64,000 nucleotides of DNA from the NCBI RefSeq assembly GCF_037890695.1, contig NZ_CP149571.1:1424501-1488500 (forward strand). Direction: 5' to 3'. The notes under the pieces were generated by a model. The model was given only the letters and a program-made list of their open reading frames with translations. It made no database searches and was not told the origin of the DNA. Origin of the DNA: Aeromonas jandaei (GTDB lineage Bacteria; Pseudomonadota; Gammaproteobacteria; Enterobacterales; Aeromonadaceae). Positions within the stretch are counted from its first letter, which is position 1. Each line of letters starts with the position of its first letter. Positions 44,013 to 52,904 of the stretch are shown in pieces. A program made the translations under genes and the position numbers.

Positions 44013-44053
44013 AACATCTAAAATGCCATTTAATAAGTGGCATCCTAGATGTT
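44013..44053. promoter_or_regulatory. long dyad between hmp and nsrR, candidate NsrR operator
   Basis: A 41-bp near-perfect dyad: outer arms AACATCTA and TAGATGTT, inner arms ATGCCA and TGGCAT, with two mismatched pairs between them. The inner ATGCCATTT recalls NsrR half-sites (ATGCATTT), but the GCC/GGC bases differ from the E. coli consensus. It lies in the 113-bp divergent gap, so one site could control both genes. Confidence 0.55.
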
Positions 44054-44104
44054 TATTTGATTTGAATCAATACTCCACTTTTCGCATCGCGCTAATCAGG
44101 CTTT

Positions 44105-44575
44105 ATGAGACTAACCAGTTATACAGATTTCGGATTGAGAGCCCTGCTCTACCTTGCCACCCTGCCGGAAGGGGAGCTCTCGAGCGTAGCCAAGGTCTCT
44201 GCCTTGTACGACGTTTCTCGCAACCACATGGTGAAGGTGGTCAATCAGCTGGTGAAGCTGGGCTATCTGCAATCCCAGCGTGGCAAGAATGGGGGGATCC
44301 GCATGGCATGCGATCCCGCCACCATCAACATCGGGCAGGTGATCCGGGCGCTGGAAGGGAATCTGGACGGGATTGATTGCGGCTCGCCCGCCTGTCACAT
44401 CGTCTCTGTCTGTCTGCTCAAGAATGCGCTGAAAGAGGCGATGGATGCGTTTCTGGCGGTGATGGACAGTTATACGCTGCAGGACTTGCTGGCCAATCGC
44501 GACGAGCTGCAGAGGGTGTTTGGCGAGTTGATCCCGACGCTGGTGCTGGAGCCGGATGACGAAGATGAACAGTAA
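44105..44575 (+). CDS. nsrR: NO-sensitive repressor NsrR
   Basis: A 156-residue Rrf2-family regulator. The winged helix-turn-helix is SSVAKVSALYDVSRNHMVKVVNQL (residues 26-49). The iron-sulfur cluster cysteines are Cys92, Cys97 and Cys103 (DCGSPACHIVSVC), with Asp8 as a possible fourth ligand. The TSYTDFGLRALLYLA start and SYTLQDLL tail match NsrR rather than IscR, which has a different Cys spacing. NO destroys the cluster and lifts repression of hmp. Confidence 0.93.
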   Translation: MRLTSYTDFGLRALLYLATLPEGELSSVAKVSALYDVSRNHMVKVVNQLVKLGYLQSQRGKNGGIRMACDPATINIGQVIRALEGNLDGIDCGSPACHIVSVCLLKNALKEAMDAFLAVMDSYTLQDLLANRDELQRVFGELIPTLVLEPDDEDEQ

Positions 44576-44587
44576 AGAGCTGCAATG

Positions 44588-44616
44588 AAAAAGGGCTGCC
44601 AGTGGCAGCCCTTTTT
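44588..44616. terminator. bidirectional terminator between nsrR and yfjD
   Basis: Stem AAAAAGGGCTGCC/GGCAGCCCTTTTT with an AGT loop. The T run overlaps the yfjD stop codon. Confidence 0.88.
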
Positions 44617-45896
44617 CAATTCTGCGGTGCCGTAGCAGCCCGGTAGGAAGCCGGCATGATCCGCGCCATTTTGACCATGTTGTTCTCGACTTCGAGGATC
44701 TCGATGGGGTAGCCCGCCAGCCGGATCCCGATATTGGGCTGGGGGATCTCCTCCAGATATTCGAGGATCAACCCGTTGAGGGTGCGCGGCCCGTCGATGG
44801 GCAGATGCCAGTTCATCTCCTTGTTCAGTTCGCGCACGCTGGCCGAGCCTTCCACCAGAAACGAACCGTCCGGCTGGGGATGGATCTCATCGCTCGGGGT
44901 CGGCGTCATGGAGGTGGTGAAGTCGCCCACTATCTCTTCCAGAATGTCGTCCAGGGTGATCAGCCCCTGAATGTCGCCATATTCGTCGACGATCAGGCCA
45001 ATTCGCTCCTTGTTGCGCTGGAATTTGGCCAGCTGCACGTTGAGCGGCGTACCTTCCGGAATGAAGTAGATCTCGTCCACTTCCCGCAGCAGGCTCGACT
45101 TGTTGAACTGATCCCGGGCCATCAAGCGTAGAGCGTCGCGGGCGTGGAGAAAGCCCACCACGTCGTCGATGCTGTCGCGATAGAGCAGGATCTTGGTGTG
45201 GGCGCAGTGGGCCAGCTGGCGCTGGATGCTCTTCCAGTCGTCATTGATATCGATGGCGTAGATGTCGCTGCGGGGCACCATGATGTCCTCGACCAGCATC
45301 TTGTCGAGATCCAGGATGCTGAGCAGCATCTCCTGATGGCGCTGGGGGATCAGGCTGCCCGCCTCGTTGACTATGGTACGCAGCTCTTCGGTGTTGAGGG
45401 AGTCATCCTTGTTTGGCGTGATCTTCAGCATCTTGAGCAGACCGCTGGTGATGCCGTTGATCAGCCAGACCAGCGGGGAGAGCGGCACCATCAGCCCCTT
45501 GAGGATCCAGGAGGCGGGGTAGGCAATCTTCTCGGGGAACATGGCCGCCAGCGTCTTGGGTGTCACTTCACCAAATACCAGCACTACCAGGGTCAGGCCA
45601 AAAGTGGCCACCGCGACACCGAGATCGCCGAACAGCCTGATACAGACGATGGTGGCAATGGCGGAGGCGAGGATATTGACCAGGTTGTTGCCGATAAGGA
45701 TCAGGCCGAGCAGCCGATCCGGGCGTGACAGCAGCTTCTCTACCCGACGGGCCGCCTTGTGTTTGGTCTGTGCCAGATGCCGCAGCTTGTAGCGGTTGAT
45801 GGACATCAGACCGGTTTCGGAACTGGAGAAGAAGGCGGATAGAAGGATCAAGATAACGAGAACAATCAGTAGTGTGCTCGTTGAGATGCTGTCCAA
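44616..45896 (-). CDS. yfjD: CNNM/CorB-type transporter (HlyC/CorC family)
   Basis: A 426-residue inner-membrane protein with an N-terminal DUF21 domain of about four membrane segments (SAFFSSSETGLMSINRYKL at 20-38, then GNNLVNILASAIAT and LVFGEVTPKTLAA), a CBS pair (about 195-320; IMVPRSDI, VDEYGDIQGLITLDDILEEIVGD-type region) and a CorC_HlyC domain (about 340-420). Such proteins are linked to magnesium efflux. Adjacent ypjD and divergent ffh repeat the E. coli order. Confidence 0.92.
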   Translation of the reverse strand: MDSISTSTLLIVLVILILLSAFFSSSETGLMSINRYKLRHLAQTKHKAARRVEKLLSRPDRLLGLILIGNNLVNILASAIATIVCIRLFGDLGVAVATFGLTLVVLVFGEVTPKTLAAMFPEKIAYPASWILKGLMVPLSPLVWLINGITSGLLKMLKITPNKDDSLNTEELRTIVNEAGSLIPQRHQEMLLSILDLDKMLVEDIMVPRSDIYAIDINDDWKSIQRQLAHCAHTKILLYRDSIDDVVGFLHARDALRLMARDQFNKSSLLREVDEIYFIPEGTPLNVQLAKFQRNKERIGLIVDEYGDIQGLITLDDILEEIVGDFTTSMTPTPSDEIHPQPDGSFLVEGSASVRELNKEMNWHLPIDGPRTLNGLILEYLEEIPQPNIGIRLAGYPIEILEVENNMVKMARIMPASYRAATAPQN

Positions 45897-45930
45897 AAAG
45901 GGCTCCTGTAGATGGTGTGACTAACGGTTA

Positions 45931-46719
45931 TCAGCTCAGCAGCACTTCTTTGACGAAGCGGCTGCCGAAATAGGCCAGGGTCAGGATGACGCTGCCGATC
46001 AGGCTCAGGGTGACCACCTTGCGGCCACGCCAGCCATAGGTGTGATGGCCCCACAAGAGCAGTACGTAGATGCACCATGCGATGATGGAGAGCACGGCCT
46101 TGTGGGATTTGCCCTGGGCGAACATGTCTTCGAGGAAGAACAGGCCCGAGGCGATGGAGAGGGTCAGCAGCAGCACGCCGGCTGAGATGAGCTGGAACAG
46201 CCGCTTCTCGACGGTCATCAAGGGGGGCATGGCTGGCAACTGGCTGATCTTTCTCGACTTTAGCTGCTTGTCCAGACAGGCGAGCTGAAGGGCAAAAAGG
46301 CAGGCGATCATCAATACCGAGTAGGCCATCAGTGCCAGACCGATATGCAGCAACAGCTGGGGATGGGCCTCAAGATGGGTGATATAGCGCCCGGGTATGA
46401 GGGCACTGGCCGCCAGCAGCAGCGCCGAGAAGCTGTAGACCACCGGCAGCAGGATCCAGCCGTTGAAGCGGCGGGTGATGCAGGTCATGAAGGTACTGAT
46501 GATAAGGCTCACTAGCGAGGCTACGTTGAGCATGCTCAGGTTCTGGCCGGAGCCCTGCAACACCTCGGTTCCGAGAGCGGTAGCGTGGGCGATCAGGGCC
46601 AGTCCGATGCAGGCAAAGAGGGAGCGCTGTCCTACCGGCTTGGCGCTCAGTAACAGATGCAGGGAGGCGATGATGGCCAGCAGATAAAACGCCAGGGCCA
46701 GAACAGAGATTACGATCAT
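45931..46719 (-). CDS. ypjD: YpjD/CcsA-like inner-membrane protein
   Basis: A 262-residue membrane protein with about eight hydrophobic segments, similar to cytochrome c assembly (CcsA/CcmC) proteins. The WGHHTYGWRGRK motif near the C-terminus fits the family's haem-handling loop. E. coli YpjD lies divergent to ffh, just as here. Start chosen at 46719 (MIVISVLALAFY), since an upstream extension lacks membrane character; no strong ribosome site is visible. Its role is unproven. Confidence 0.88.
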   Translation of the reverse strand: MIVISVLALAFYLLAIIASLHLLLSAKPVGQRSLFACIGLALIAHATALGTEVLQGSGQNLSMLNVASLVSLIISTFMTCITRRFNGWILLPVVYSFSALLLAASALIPGRYITHLEAHPQLLLHIGLALMAYSVLMIACLFALQLACLDKQLKSRKISQLPAMPPLMTVEKRLFQLISAGVLLLTLSIASGLFFLEDMFAQGKSHKAVLSIIAWCIYVLLLWGHHTYGWRGRKVVTLSLIGSVILTLAYFGSRFVKEVLLS

Positions 46720-46922
46720 AACCAGGTCGTTGATGCACAAGCTTTTGAGGGTAAGAGCGGCAGTATACCTTGCACGCGAAATGCTCGCCAGTTGTGCAAT
46801 GGCCGATCCGCCCATATATAGGTATGAAGCATTGATGAGCGGCAGTGCGGTGAATAATCGTTCTCGCGGCTGCTCTGGGTTATAATGCCCCCCATTTACA
46901 ACGCCAAGAACCGGAATGCGTC

Positions 46923-48299
46923 ATGTTTGAGAATTTGACAGAACGACTCTCGCGCACCTTGCGCAATGTCAGCGGCCGCGGCCGCCTGACCGAAGAGAAC
47001 ATCAAGGAAACCCTGCGCGAAGTCCGCATGGCGCTGCTCGAGGCGGACGTCGCCCTGCCGGTCGTGCGTGATTTCGTGGCGCGCGTCAAAGAGCGTGCTG
47101 TCGGCCAGGAAGTGGCCAAATCCCTGAGCCCGGGTCAGGCGTTCATCAAGATTGTGCACGGCGAACTGGTCACCGTCATGGGTGAGGCCAACGAGCAGCT
47201 CAATCTGGCTGCCCAGCCGCCCGCCATCATCCTGATGGCCGGTCTGCAGGGTGCCGGTAAAACCACCACGGTCGGCAAACTGGCCAAGCTGCTCAAAGAG
47301 CGCAGCAAGAAGAAGGTGCTGGTCGTCAGTGCCGACGTTTACCGCCCTGCGGCGATCAAGCAGCTGGAAACCCTGGCGGGCGATATCGGCGTCGACTTCT
47401 TCCCGAGCGATGCCAGCCAGAAGCCGGTCGCCATCGCGACTGCCGCCATCGATCAGGCGCGCAAGAAATTCTATGACGTGGTGATCGTCGATACCGCCGG
47501 TCGTCTGCACGTCGATAGCGAGATGATGGCCGAGATCCAGGATCTGCACGCCACCATCAAGCCGGTCGAGACCCTGTTCGTGGTGGATGCCATGACCGGT
47601 CAGGATGCCGCCAACACCGCCAAGGCGTTCAACGAAGCGCTGCCGCTCACCGGCGTGATCCTCACCAAGGCGGACGGCGACGCCCGCGGCGGTGCCGCCC
47701 TGTCGGTACGTCATATCACCGGCAAGCCGGTCAAGTTCATCGGTATGGGTGAAAAGACCGACGCGCTGGAGCCGTTCCATCCGGATCGTCTCGCCTCCCG
47801 CATCCTCGGCATGGGCGATGTGCTCTCTCTTATCGAAGAGGTGGAGCGCAACGTCGATAAAGAGAAGGCTGCCAAGCTGGCTAGCAAGGTCAAGAGCGGC
47901 AAGGGCTTTGACCTTGAGGATTTCCGCGAGCAGCTGGCCCAGATGCGCAACATGGGCGGCATGATGGGCATGCTCGACAAGCTGCCCGGCATGTCCGGTT
48001 TGCCGGACAATATCAAGGATCAGATGGATGACAAGCTCACTGTGCGGATGGAGGCCATCATCAGCTCGATGACGCCGAAGGAGCGTGCCCATCCCGACCT
48101 GATCAAAGGCTCTCGCAAGCGCCGTATCGCCGCAGGCTCCGGCATGCAGGTGCAGGACGTGAACAAGCTGCTCAAGCAGTTCACCGAGATGCAGCGCATG
48201 ATGAAGAAGATGTCCGGCAAGGGCGGCATGCGCAAAATGATGAGCCAGATGAAGAACATGCTGCCACCGGGATTTGGTGGCGGTCGCGGCCCGTTCTGA
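46923..48299 (+). CDS. ffh: signal recognition particle protein Ffh
   Basis: Ffh is the GTPase subunit of SRP, which targets nascent inner-membrane proteins to FtsY. The 458-residue protein has the N domain (1-95), the G domain with G1 GLQGAGKTT (about 106), VDTAGR and TKADGDARGG, and the methionine-rich M domain (about 300-458; MRNMGGMMGMLDKLPGM). Essential gene; a terminator at 48325 separates it from rpsP. Confidence 0.98.
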   Translation: MFENLTERLSRTLRNVSGRGRLTEENIKETLREVRMALLEADVALPVVRDFVARVKERAVGQEVAKSLSPGQAFIKIVHGELVTVMGEANEQLNLAAQPPAIILMAGLQGAGKTTTVGKLAKLLKERSKKKVLVVSADVYRPAAIKQLETLAGDIGVDFFPSDASQKPVAIATAAIDQARKKFYDVVIVDTAGRLHVDSEMMAEIQDLHATIKPVETLFVVDAMTGQDAANTAKAFNEALPLTGVILTKADGDARGGAALSVRHITGKPVKFIGMGEKTDALEPFHPDRLASRILGMGDVLSLIEEVERNVDKEKAAKLASKVKSGKGFDLEDFREQLAQMRNMGGMMGMLDKLPGMSGLPDNIKDQMDDKLTVRMEAIISSMTPKERAHPDLIKGSRKRRIAAGSGMQVQDVNKLLKQFTEMQRMMKKMSGKGGMRKMMSQMKNMLPPGFGGGRGPF

Positions 48300-48324
48300 T
48301 TATCCGGGTTGACGTATTGCATGA

Positions 48325-48349
48325 GGGTCTGCCGGTGGCAGACCCTTTT
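48325..48349 (+). terminator. rho-independent terminator of ffh
   Basis: Stem GGGTCTGCC/GGCAGACCC with a GGT loop, followed by TTTT. Confidence 0.85.
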
Positions 48350-48383
48350 CATTGCTGCTCTGCGCAAAAAATGGCTGGCTTGG

Positions 48384-48411
48384 TTGCATTTATTACGAAT
48401 CCAAGTAGAAT
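48384..48411 (+). promoter_or_regulatory. promoter of the rpsP operon
   Basis: -35 TTGCAT, 16-bp spacer, -10 TAGAAT. Transcription would start near 48418, giving a leader of about 65 bases before rpsP. Confidence 0.65.
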
Positions 48412-48481
48412 TATGCGGCTTATTTTAAGCTAGGGTCCGCGTGTTTGCGGGCCTTGTTCATTAGATGTTAATGAGGACGAT

Positions 48482-48730
48482 ATGGTAACCATTCGTTTAC
48501 AACGTGGTGGCGCGAAAAAGCGTCCGTTCTACCAGGTAGTAGTTGCTGACAGCCGTAACGCCCGCGACGGTCGTTTCATCGAGCGCGTTGGTTTCTTCAA
48601 CCCGGTTGCTGCTGGTCAAGCTGAAAAGCTGAACCTGAACCTGGCTCGTATCGAGCATTGGGTTGCTACTGGTGCCGCTGTTTCTGAGCGCGTTGCCAAG
48701 CTGATCAAAGACGCTGCCAAAGCTGCTTAA
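48482..48730 (+). CDS. rpsP: ribosomal protein S16
   Basis: An 82-residue 30S ribosomal protein S16. [20 protein letters not shown] at the start and [14 protein letters not shown] are family signatures. Codons are strongly biased to a highly expressed pattern. First gene of rpsP-rimM-trmD-rplS. Confidence 0.99.
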   Translation: MVTIRLQRGGAKKRPFYQVVVADSRNARDGRFIERVGFFNPVAAGQAEKLNLNLARIEHWVATGAAVSERVAKLIKDAAKAA

Positions 48731-48754
48731 TCAGTCAAACGGTAAGGAGTTAAG

Positions 48755-49276
48755 GTGGAAAAACCTGTAGTTCTGGGCACCCTGGGTACCGTATACGGCA
48801 TCAAGGGGTGGCTTAAAGTGAACTCCTTCACCGATGTTGCCGAAGCGATTTTCGATTACAACCCCTGGCTGATTAATCAGAACGGGGCGTGGCGTGAAAT
48901 TCGGGTTTCATCCTGGAAACGTCACAACAAGGGTCTGATCTGCAAACTCGATGGTATCGATGTGCGCGAGGATGCCCTGGCATTGACCAATGTCGAGATT
49001 GGCGTAGCCGCCGATCTGTTGCCTGCGTTGCCCGAGGGCGAGTTCTACTGGCGTGACCTGATTGGTTGCTCGGTAGTGACCACCAAGGGATACGACCTGG
49101 GCAAGGTGACCGAATTGATGGAAACCGGCTCCAATGATGTGTTGGTGGTTGAGGCCAATGTAAAAGATGCCTTTGGTGCAAAGGAGCGGTTGATTCCGTT
49201 CCTGGAAGAGCAGGTGATCAAGAATATTGATCTGACTGCTCGAACAATCGAAGTTGATTGGGATCCTGGTTTCTAG
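48755..49276 (+). CDS. rimM: ribosome maturation factor RimM
   Basis: RimM is a 16S rRNA/30S assembly factor that binds S19. The 173-residue protein starts with GTG (48755) behind AAGGAG. N-terminal RimM domain ([22 protein letters not shown]) and C-terminal PRC barrel ([12 protein letters not shown] to [11 protein letters not shown]). Its position between rpsP and trmD is conserved. Confidence 0.98.
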   Translation: MEKPVVLGTLGTVYGIKGWLKVNSFTDVAEAIFDYNPWLINQNGAWREIRVSSWKRHNKGLICKLDGIDVREDALALTNVEIGVAADLLPALPEGEFYWRDLIGCSVVTTKGYDLGKVTELMETGSNDVLVVEANVKDAFGAKERLIPFLEEQVIKNIDLTARTIEVDWDPGF

Positions 49277-49310
49277 TTTCCCGCGGTAACACGAGTGCCG
49301 GAGGTTTCTT

Positions 49311-50060
49311 ATGTGGATTGGGGTGATTAGCCTCTTCCCTGAAATGTTCCGAGCCATTACCGAGCACGGGGTAACGGGTCGGGCCGTCAAGAGTGGCCTG
49401 CTGCAGATTGAGTGCTGGAACCCCCGGGACTTTACCCACGACAAACACCGTACGGTCGATGATCGTCCTTATGGTGGTGGGCCCGGCATGTTAATGATGG
49501 TTCAGCCGCTGCGTGACGCGATTCATGCAGCCAAGCAAGCGGCGGGAGACGGGGCGAAAGTCATCTATCTCTCCCCTCAGGGACGCAAGCTGACTCAAGC
49601 GGGCGTAACCGAGTTGGCGACGAATCAGAAACTGATTCTGGTAGCCGGTCGATACGAAGGTATCGATGAACGCGTGATACAAACCGAAGTCGACGAAGAG
49701 TGGTCTATCGGGGATTACGTGTTAAGTGGTGGCGAGTTGCCTGCCATGACCCTGATCGATGCGGTTTCGCGTCTGGTTCCAGGAGTCTTGGGTGATCAGG
49801 CCAGTGCCGAGCAGGACTCCTTTACGGATGGCTTGCTGGATCATCCCCACTATACTCGGCCGGAGGTGTTGGATGGGCTGGCAGTGCCCGAGGCGCTGAC
49901 AAGCGGCAATCACGAAGTGATTCGACGCTGGCGTCTCAAGCAATCGCTCGGACGAACCTGGCAAAGAAGGCCGGAACTTATTAACAACCTAGCTCTGACT
50001 GACGAGCAAGAATCACTTCTTGCCGAGTATGTCCGCGAAGTGCGTGACAGCGTTAAGTAG
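49311..50060 (+). CDS. trmD: tRNA (guanine-N1)-methyltransferase TrmD
   Basis: TrmD methylates G37 of tRNAs next to the anticodon, preventing frameshifts. The 249-residue SPOUT enzyme carries the trefoil-knot motifs [23 protein letters not shown] and [13 protein letters not shown]. It is usually essential. GGAGG precedes the ATG. Confidence 0.99.
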   Translation: MWIGVISLFPEMFRAITEHGVTGRAVKSGLLQIECWNPRDFTHDKHRTVDDRPYGGGPGMLMMVQPLRDAIHAAKQAAGDGAKVIYLSPQGRKLTQAGVTELATNQKLILVAGRYEGIDERVIQTEVDEEWSIGDYVLSGGELPAMTLIDAVSRLVPGVLGDQASAEQDSFTDGLLDHPHYTRPEVLDGLAVPEALTSGNHEVIRRWRLKQSLGRTWQRRPELINNLALTDEQESLLAEYVREVRDSVK

Positions 50061-50092
50061 AGTTTTCAGTTTATCCTAGGTAAGGAAAGACA

Positions 50093-50440
50093 ATGAGCAA
50101 GATTATTCAGCAGCTTGAACAAGAGCAAATGCGTACCGACATCCCGGCTTTTGCCCAGGGCGACACCGTACGTGTTCAAGTTCGTGTTAAAGAAGGTGGT
50201 AAAGAGCGTCTGCAGGCTTTCGAAGGCATCGTAATTGCCAAGCGTAACCGCGGTCTGCACTCTGCTTTCACCGTTCGCAAGATCTCCAACGGCGAAGGTG
50301 TTGAGCGTGTATTCCAGACTCACTCTCCGCTGATCCACAGTGTAGAACTGAAGCGTCGTGGTGATGTTCGCCGCGCCAAACTGTACTACCTGCGCAACCT
50401 GTCCGGTAAAGCTGCTCGTATCAAAGAGAAGCTCAACTAA
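50093..50440 (+). CDS. rplS: ribosomal protein L19
   Basis: A 115-residue 50S protein L19 at the subunit interface. Landmarks: [20 protein letters not shown] and [20 protein letters not shown]. Last gene of the operon, followed by a strong terminator. Confidence 0.99.
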   Translation: MSKIIQQLEQEQMRTDIPAFAQGDTVRVQVRVKEGGKERLQAFEGIVIAKRNRGLHSAFTVRKISNGEGVERVFQTHSPLIHSVELKRRGDVRRAKLYYLRNLSGKAARIKEKLN

Positions 50441-50490
50441 TTCGATTCGAATTGGTGTCGGTATGTCGGCGAAAAGCTCGACAGGTAGTG

Positions 50491-50519
50491 AAAAGGCTCG
50501 CCAATGGCGAGCCTTTTTT
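50491..50519 (+). terminator. rho-independent terminator of the rpsP-rplS operon
   Basis: Stem AAAAGGCTCGCC/GGCGAGCCTTTT with an AAT loop and a T run. Confidence 0.92.
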
Positions 50520-50548
50520 GTATCCGTCTATTGGCTATCAGGTTGTTG

Positions 50549-50872
50549 TTATTGGATCACTCGCACCACCGAGTTATCGCGGCCGTAGGGGCTGGGTACG
50601 TAAGCGTCGGCTTGCCAGTCATTCTCGTACAGGGTCTCTCCCTCCGAAGTGATGAACTGGTAGCAATACTCGAAACTCTCCGGCCCGTCGGTCGGCAGGT
50701 TGAGGGTGGCCTTGAACTCACCGCTCTTCATGCGCTTCAATTCGACCGGTTGCCACTGGGTGAACTCGCCGATCAGCATCACCTGCTGCGCGCCTGCTGC
50801 GGCTTCTTTCTCGACGGCGAAGGTCACCTTCACCTCTGGTTTGGACTTGAGAAACTGCTTGGTAAGTGGCAT
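50549..50872 (-). CDS. small isoamylase early-set (CBM48-like) domain protein
   Basis: A 107-residue protein made of one early-set/CBM48-like beta domain: KVTFAVEKEAAAGAQQVMLIGEF, followed by TQWQPVELKRMKSGEFKATL and YCYQFITSEGETLYENDW. Such domains bind glycogen or starch in branching enzymes and AMPK-beta. No export signal is visible. The strong AAGGAGG site before 50872 fixes the start; a longer open frame upstream overlaps mutH and is rejected. Its role is unknown, possibly a glycogen-binding regulator. It lies 80 bases after mutH on the same strand. Confidence 0.82.
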   Translation of the reverse strand: MPLTKQFLKSKPEVKVTFAVEKEAAAGAQQVMLIGEFTQWQPVELKRMKSGEFKATLNLPTDGPESFEYCYQFITSEGETLYENDWQADAYVPSPYGRDNSVVRVIQ

Positions 50873-50952
50873 GACGCCTCCTTGTCTGTGAGTTAAAAAT
50901 GGCTCCTGCCTATTTTTATACCACCTTATGACAAAGATGTTGATAAAGCAGA

Positions 50953-51627
50953 TCAAACTGGCAGGGCAAAATAGCGTTGCAGCAGGCTGTGGGTGAAATC
51001 GATCTTGAGATAAAAGCCGCGGGGCAGGGTCATAATCGGTTGACCATCGCGCCCGATGGCGCGAGTCAATGCCTTGTTGTTGGCGGCCTTGGGGCGCAAC
51101 TGCATCACCTGGCCGTGGCGTGCGCTGATCTGCTCCACCTCTCCCAGCACTATCATGTCCATCAGCTCTTCCCAGTCCTGGCGCAGCAGCTGATCTTCCT
51201 CCTCGCTGGGGCTCCACATCAGCGGCATCCCCACCCGCCGCTCGCCAACCGGGATCTCGCGGCTGCCTTCCACCGGGATCCAGAGCACTCGTGACAGCTT
51301 GTTGCGCACGTTGGACTCCTCCCAGCGCTGACCGCTGACGCCGATCAGCGGCGCAACGCAGACAAAGGTGGTTTCCAGCGGTCGGCCTTGAGGATCGACC
51401 GGGATCGTCTTGAGCTCGATCCCGAGATCCGGAAAGTCCTGCTCCGGCTTGCTGCCGGCACTGGCCCCCAGCTGCAGCTCGATCAACTGGCCCACCCATC
51501 CCTTGTCCCGGCGCAGATCTTTGGGCACCGCCACACCTGCCTCGGCGGCCAGCTGAGCCAGTGTGAAGCCTGCCATGGCGTAGGCACGGCTCAGCAACTC
51601 CTGTTCGGATTGGGGATTGTTTGGCAT
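50953..51627 (-). CDS. mutH: DNA mismatch repair endonuclease MutH
   Basis: MutH nicks the unmethylated strand at hemimethylated GATC sites after MutS-MutL activation. The 224-residue protein has the catalytic triad Asp64, Glu71 and Lys73 ([16 protein letters not shown]) and the [15 protein letters not shown] segment. Start at 51627 is preceded by GGAG; an ATG 12 bases upstream is possible. Its presence implies Dam-directed repair. Confidence 0.97.
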   Translation of the reverse strand: MPNNPQSEQELLSRAYAMAGFTLAQLAAEAGVAVPKDLRRDKGWVGQLIELQLGASAGSKPEQDFPDLGIELKTIPVDPQGRPLETTFVCVAPLIGVSGQRWEESNVRNKLSRVLWIPVEGSREIPVGERRVGMPLMWSPSEEEDQLLRQDWEELMDMIVLGEVEQISARHGQVMQLRPKAANNKALTRAIGRDGQPIMTLPRGFYLKIDFTHSLLQRYFALPV

Positions 51628-51639
51628 GTTTGGCTCCAT

Positions 51640-52359
51640 ATTGCTCGACCTATTCTAACAGGGCAGGATCCCGGGAGGATCGCTGTTTTTATAACCGATC
51701 CTGAGTAGATAAGGGTAAATGGGGATAATTCGGCTATGTAGGTCTTATGATTATGATTTTAAAGATATTTGTCTTTTTTATCGAGCAAGGATATTCAGCC
51801 GATCCGGGTCCGAAATAGTTGTCCAAGGGTTTGAGGATGATGTTACACACAGTTATCCACAGAAATCTTGGATAAGTGGCATAAAGTGGGAGGAGTATCT
51901 GATATGTTACAAAAAATTGTGAGTCCGACCCCATTTTCATCGAGGAAACAGGGCAGATATTGTGCCACTCCTGTGGATAATTTGGCCTTGGTGGATCTTT
52001 GAGCAGTAGAACTTGTTCACAATCGTTGTCGCGGATCCTGCGTGAGCAAAACCATGGATCCAGATCCAGTTGTTTGTGTTTAACTGCATGTATAATAAAT
52101 AAAAATTAGTTTTAACTCTGATCTGTGAGGTGATAGTCTGCTTTTCACTTACAGTTAAAAAGTACTGTATATACCAGCTTGCTCACAGGCTTATGCACAG
52201 TCTGGGTGGGCAACTTGGTAGAGCAGATCTTCCCGTTTGTTTATAAGTATGTGTGAAATTGAAAGTTATTCATGAACGCCGGGAGTCACTCCTTGTTTGC
52301 TGCCACGAAGTGAATGTGGAACAATCTCTTTATAGATTCAGCCTTTATAAGGTGATCAC
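51640..52359. promoter_or_regulatory. DnaA-box-rich AT-rich intergenic region, candidate DARS2
   Basis: A roughly 730-bp AT-rich gap without genes, between mutH and rppH. It contains perfect DnaA boxes (TTATNCACA): TTATCCACA at 51853-51861 (+), TGTGGATAA at 51972-51980 (minus-strand TTATCCACA) and TTATGCACA at 52191-52199 (+). One-mismatch boxes are TTACACACA at 51843-51851 and TTGTTCACA at 52013-52021. A further weak box is TTGCTCACA at 52179-52187. An A/T tract at 52083-52115 could bend under IHF. In E. coli, the DnaA-reactivating element DARS2, which turns ADP-DnaA into ATP-DnaA to time initiation, lies in this same mutH-ygdP (rppH) gap. The region also carries the promoters of the two flanking genes. 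Confidence 0.7.
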
Positions 52360-52890
52360 GTGATTGATGGCGACGGATTTCGTCCCAATGTCGGTATCGT
52401 GATCTGTAACCGTGAAGGACAGGTGTTGTGGGCTAAACGCTATGGGCAGCACTCCTGGCAGTTTCCGCAGGGGGGAGTTGATGATGGTGAAACGCCGGAA
52501 CAGGCCATGTATCGCGAGCTGTATGAGGAGATAGGCCTCAAGCCCGAAGATGTGACCATCATGGCCACCAGTCGTAACTGGCTTAAATACCGTTTACCCA
52601 AACGTCTTGTCCGCTGGGACAGTTCACCGGTCTGTATTGGCCAAAAACAAAAATGGTTCCTGTTGCAGCTCAATTCGGGCCGAGAGTCGCGGATCCAGTT
52701 CGGTTGTCATGGTCATCCCGAATTTGACGACTGGCGCTGGGTCAGCTTCTGGTACCCGGTACGCCAGGTCGTCTCGTTCAAGCGGGAGGTTTACCGCCGG
52801 GTCATGAAGGAGTTTGCTCCGCTGGCGATGCCGGCGCCGGCAGTGCAGCAGGTCAACAAGAAGGATGGGCGGCGCAACCGCGCTCGCTAA
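52360..52890 (+). CDS. rppH: RNA pyrophosphohydrolase RppH
   Basis: RppH removes pyrophosphate from 5'-triphosphorylated RNA, starting RNase E-dependent decay. The 176-residue protein has the Nudix box ([23 protein letters not shown], residues 38-60) and the [17 protein letters not shown] start. The start is GTG at 52360, behind AAGGTG. ptsP, lgt and thyA follow on the same strand, as in E. coli. Confidence 0.97.
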   Translation: MIDGDGFRPNVGIVICNREGQVLWAKRYGQHSWQFPQGGVDDGETPEQAMYRELYEEIGLKPEDVTIMATSRNWLKYRLPKRLVRWDSSPVCIGQKQKWFLLQLNSGRESRIQFGCHGHPEFDDWRWVSFWYPVRQVVSFKREVYRRVMKEFAPLAMPAPAVQQVNKKDGRRNRAR

Positions 52891-52904
52891 GGAGCACAGA
52901 TTAG

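Noticed and set aside
51640..52359. Chromosomal origin oriC
   Set aside because: There are DnaA boxes, but the neighbours are mutH and rppH, not dnaA/dnaN or mnmG. The locus fits DARS2 better.
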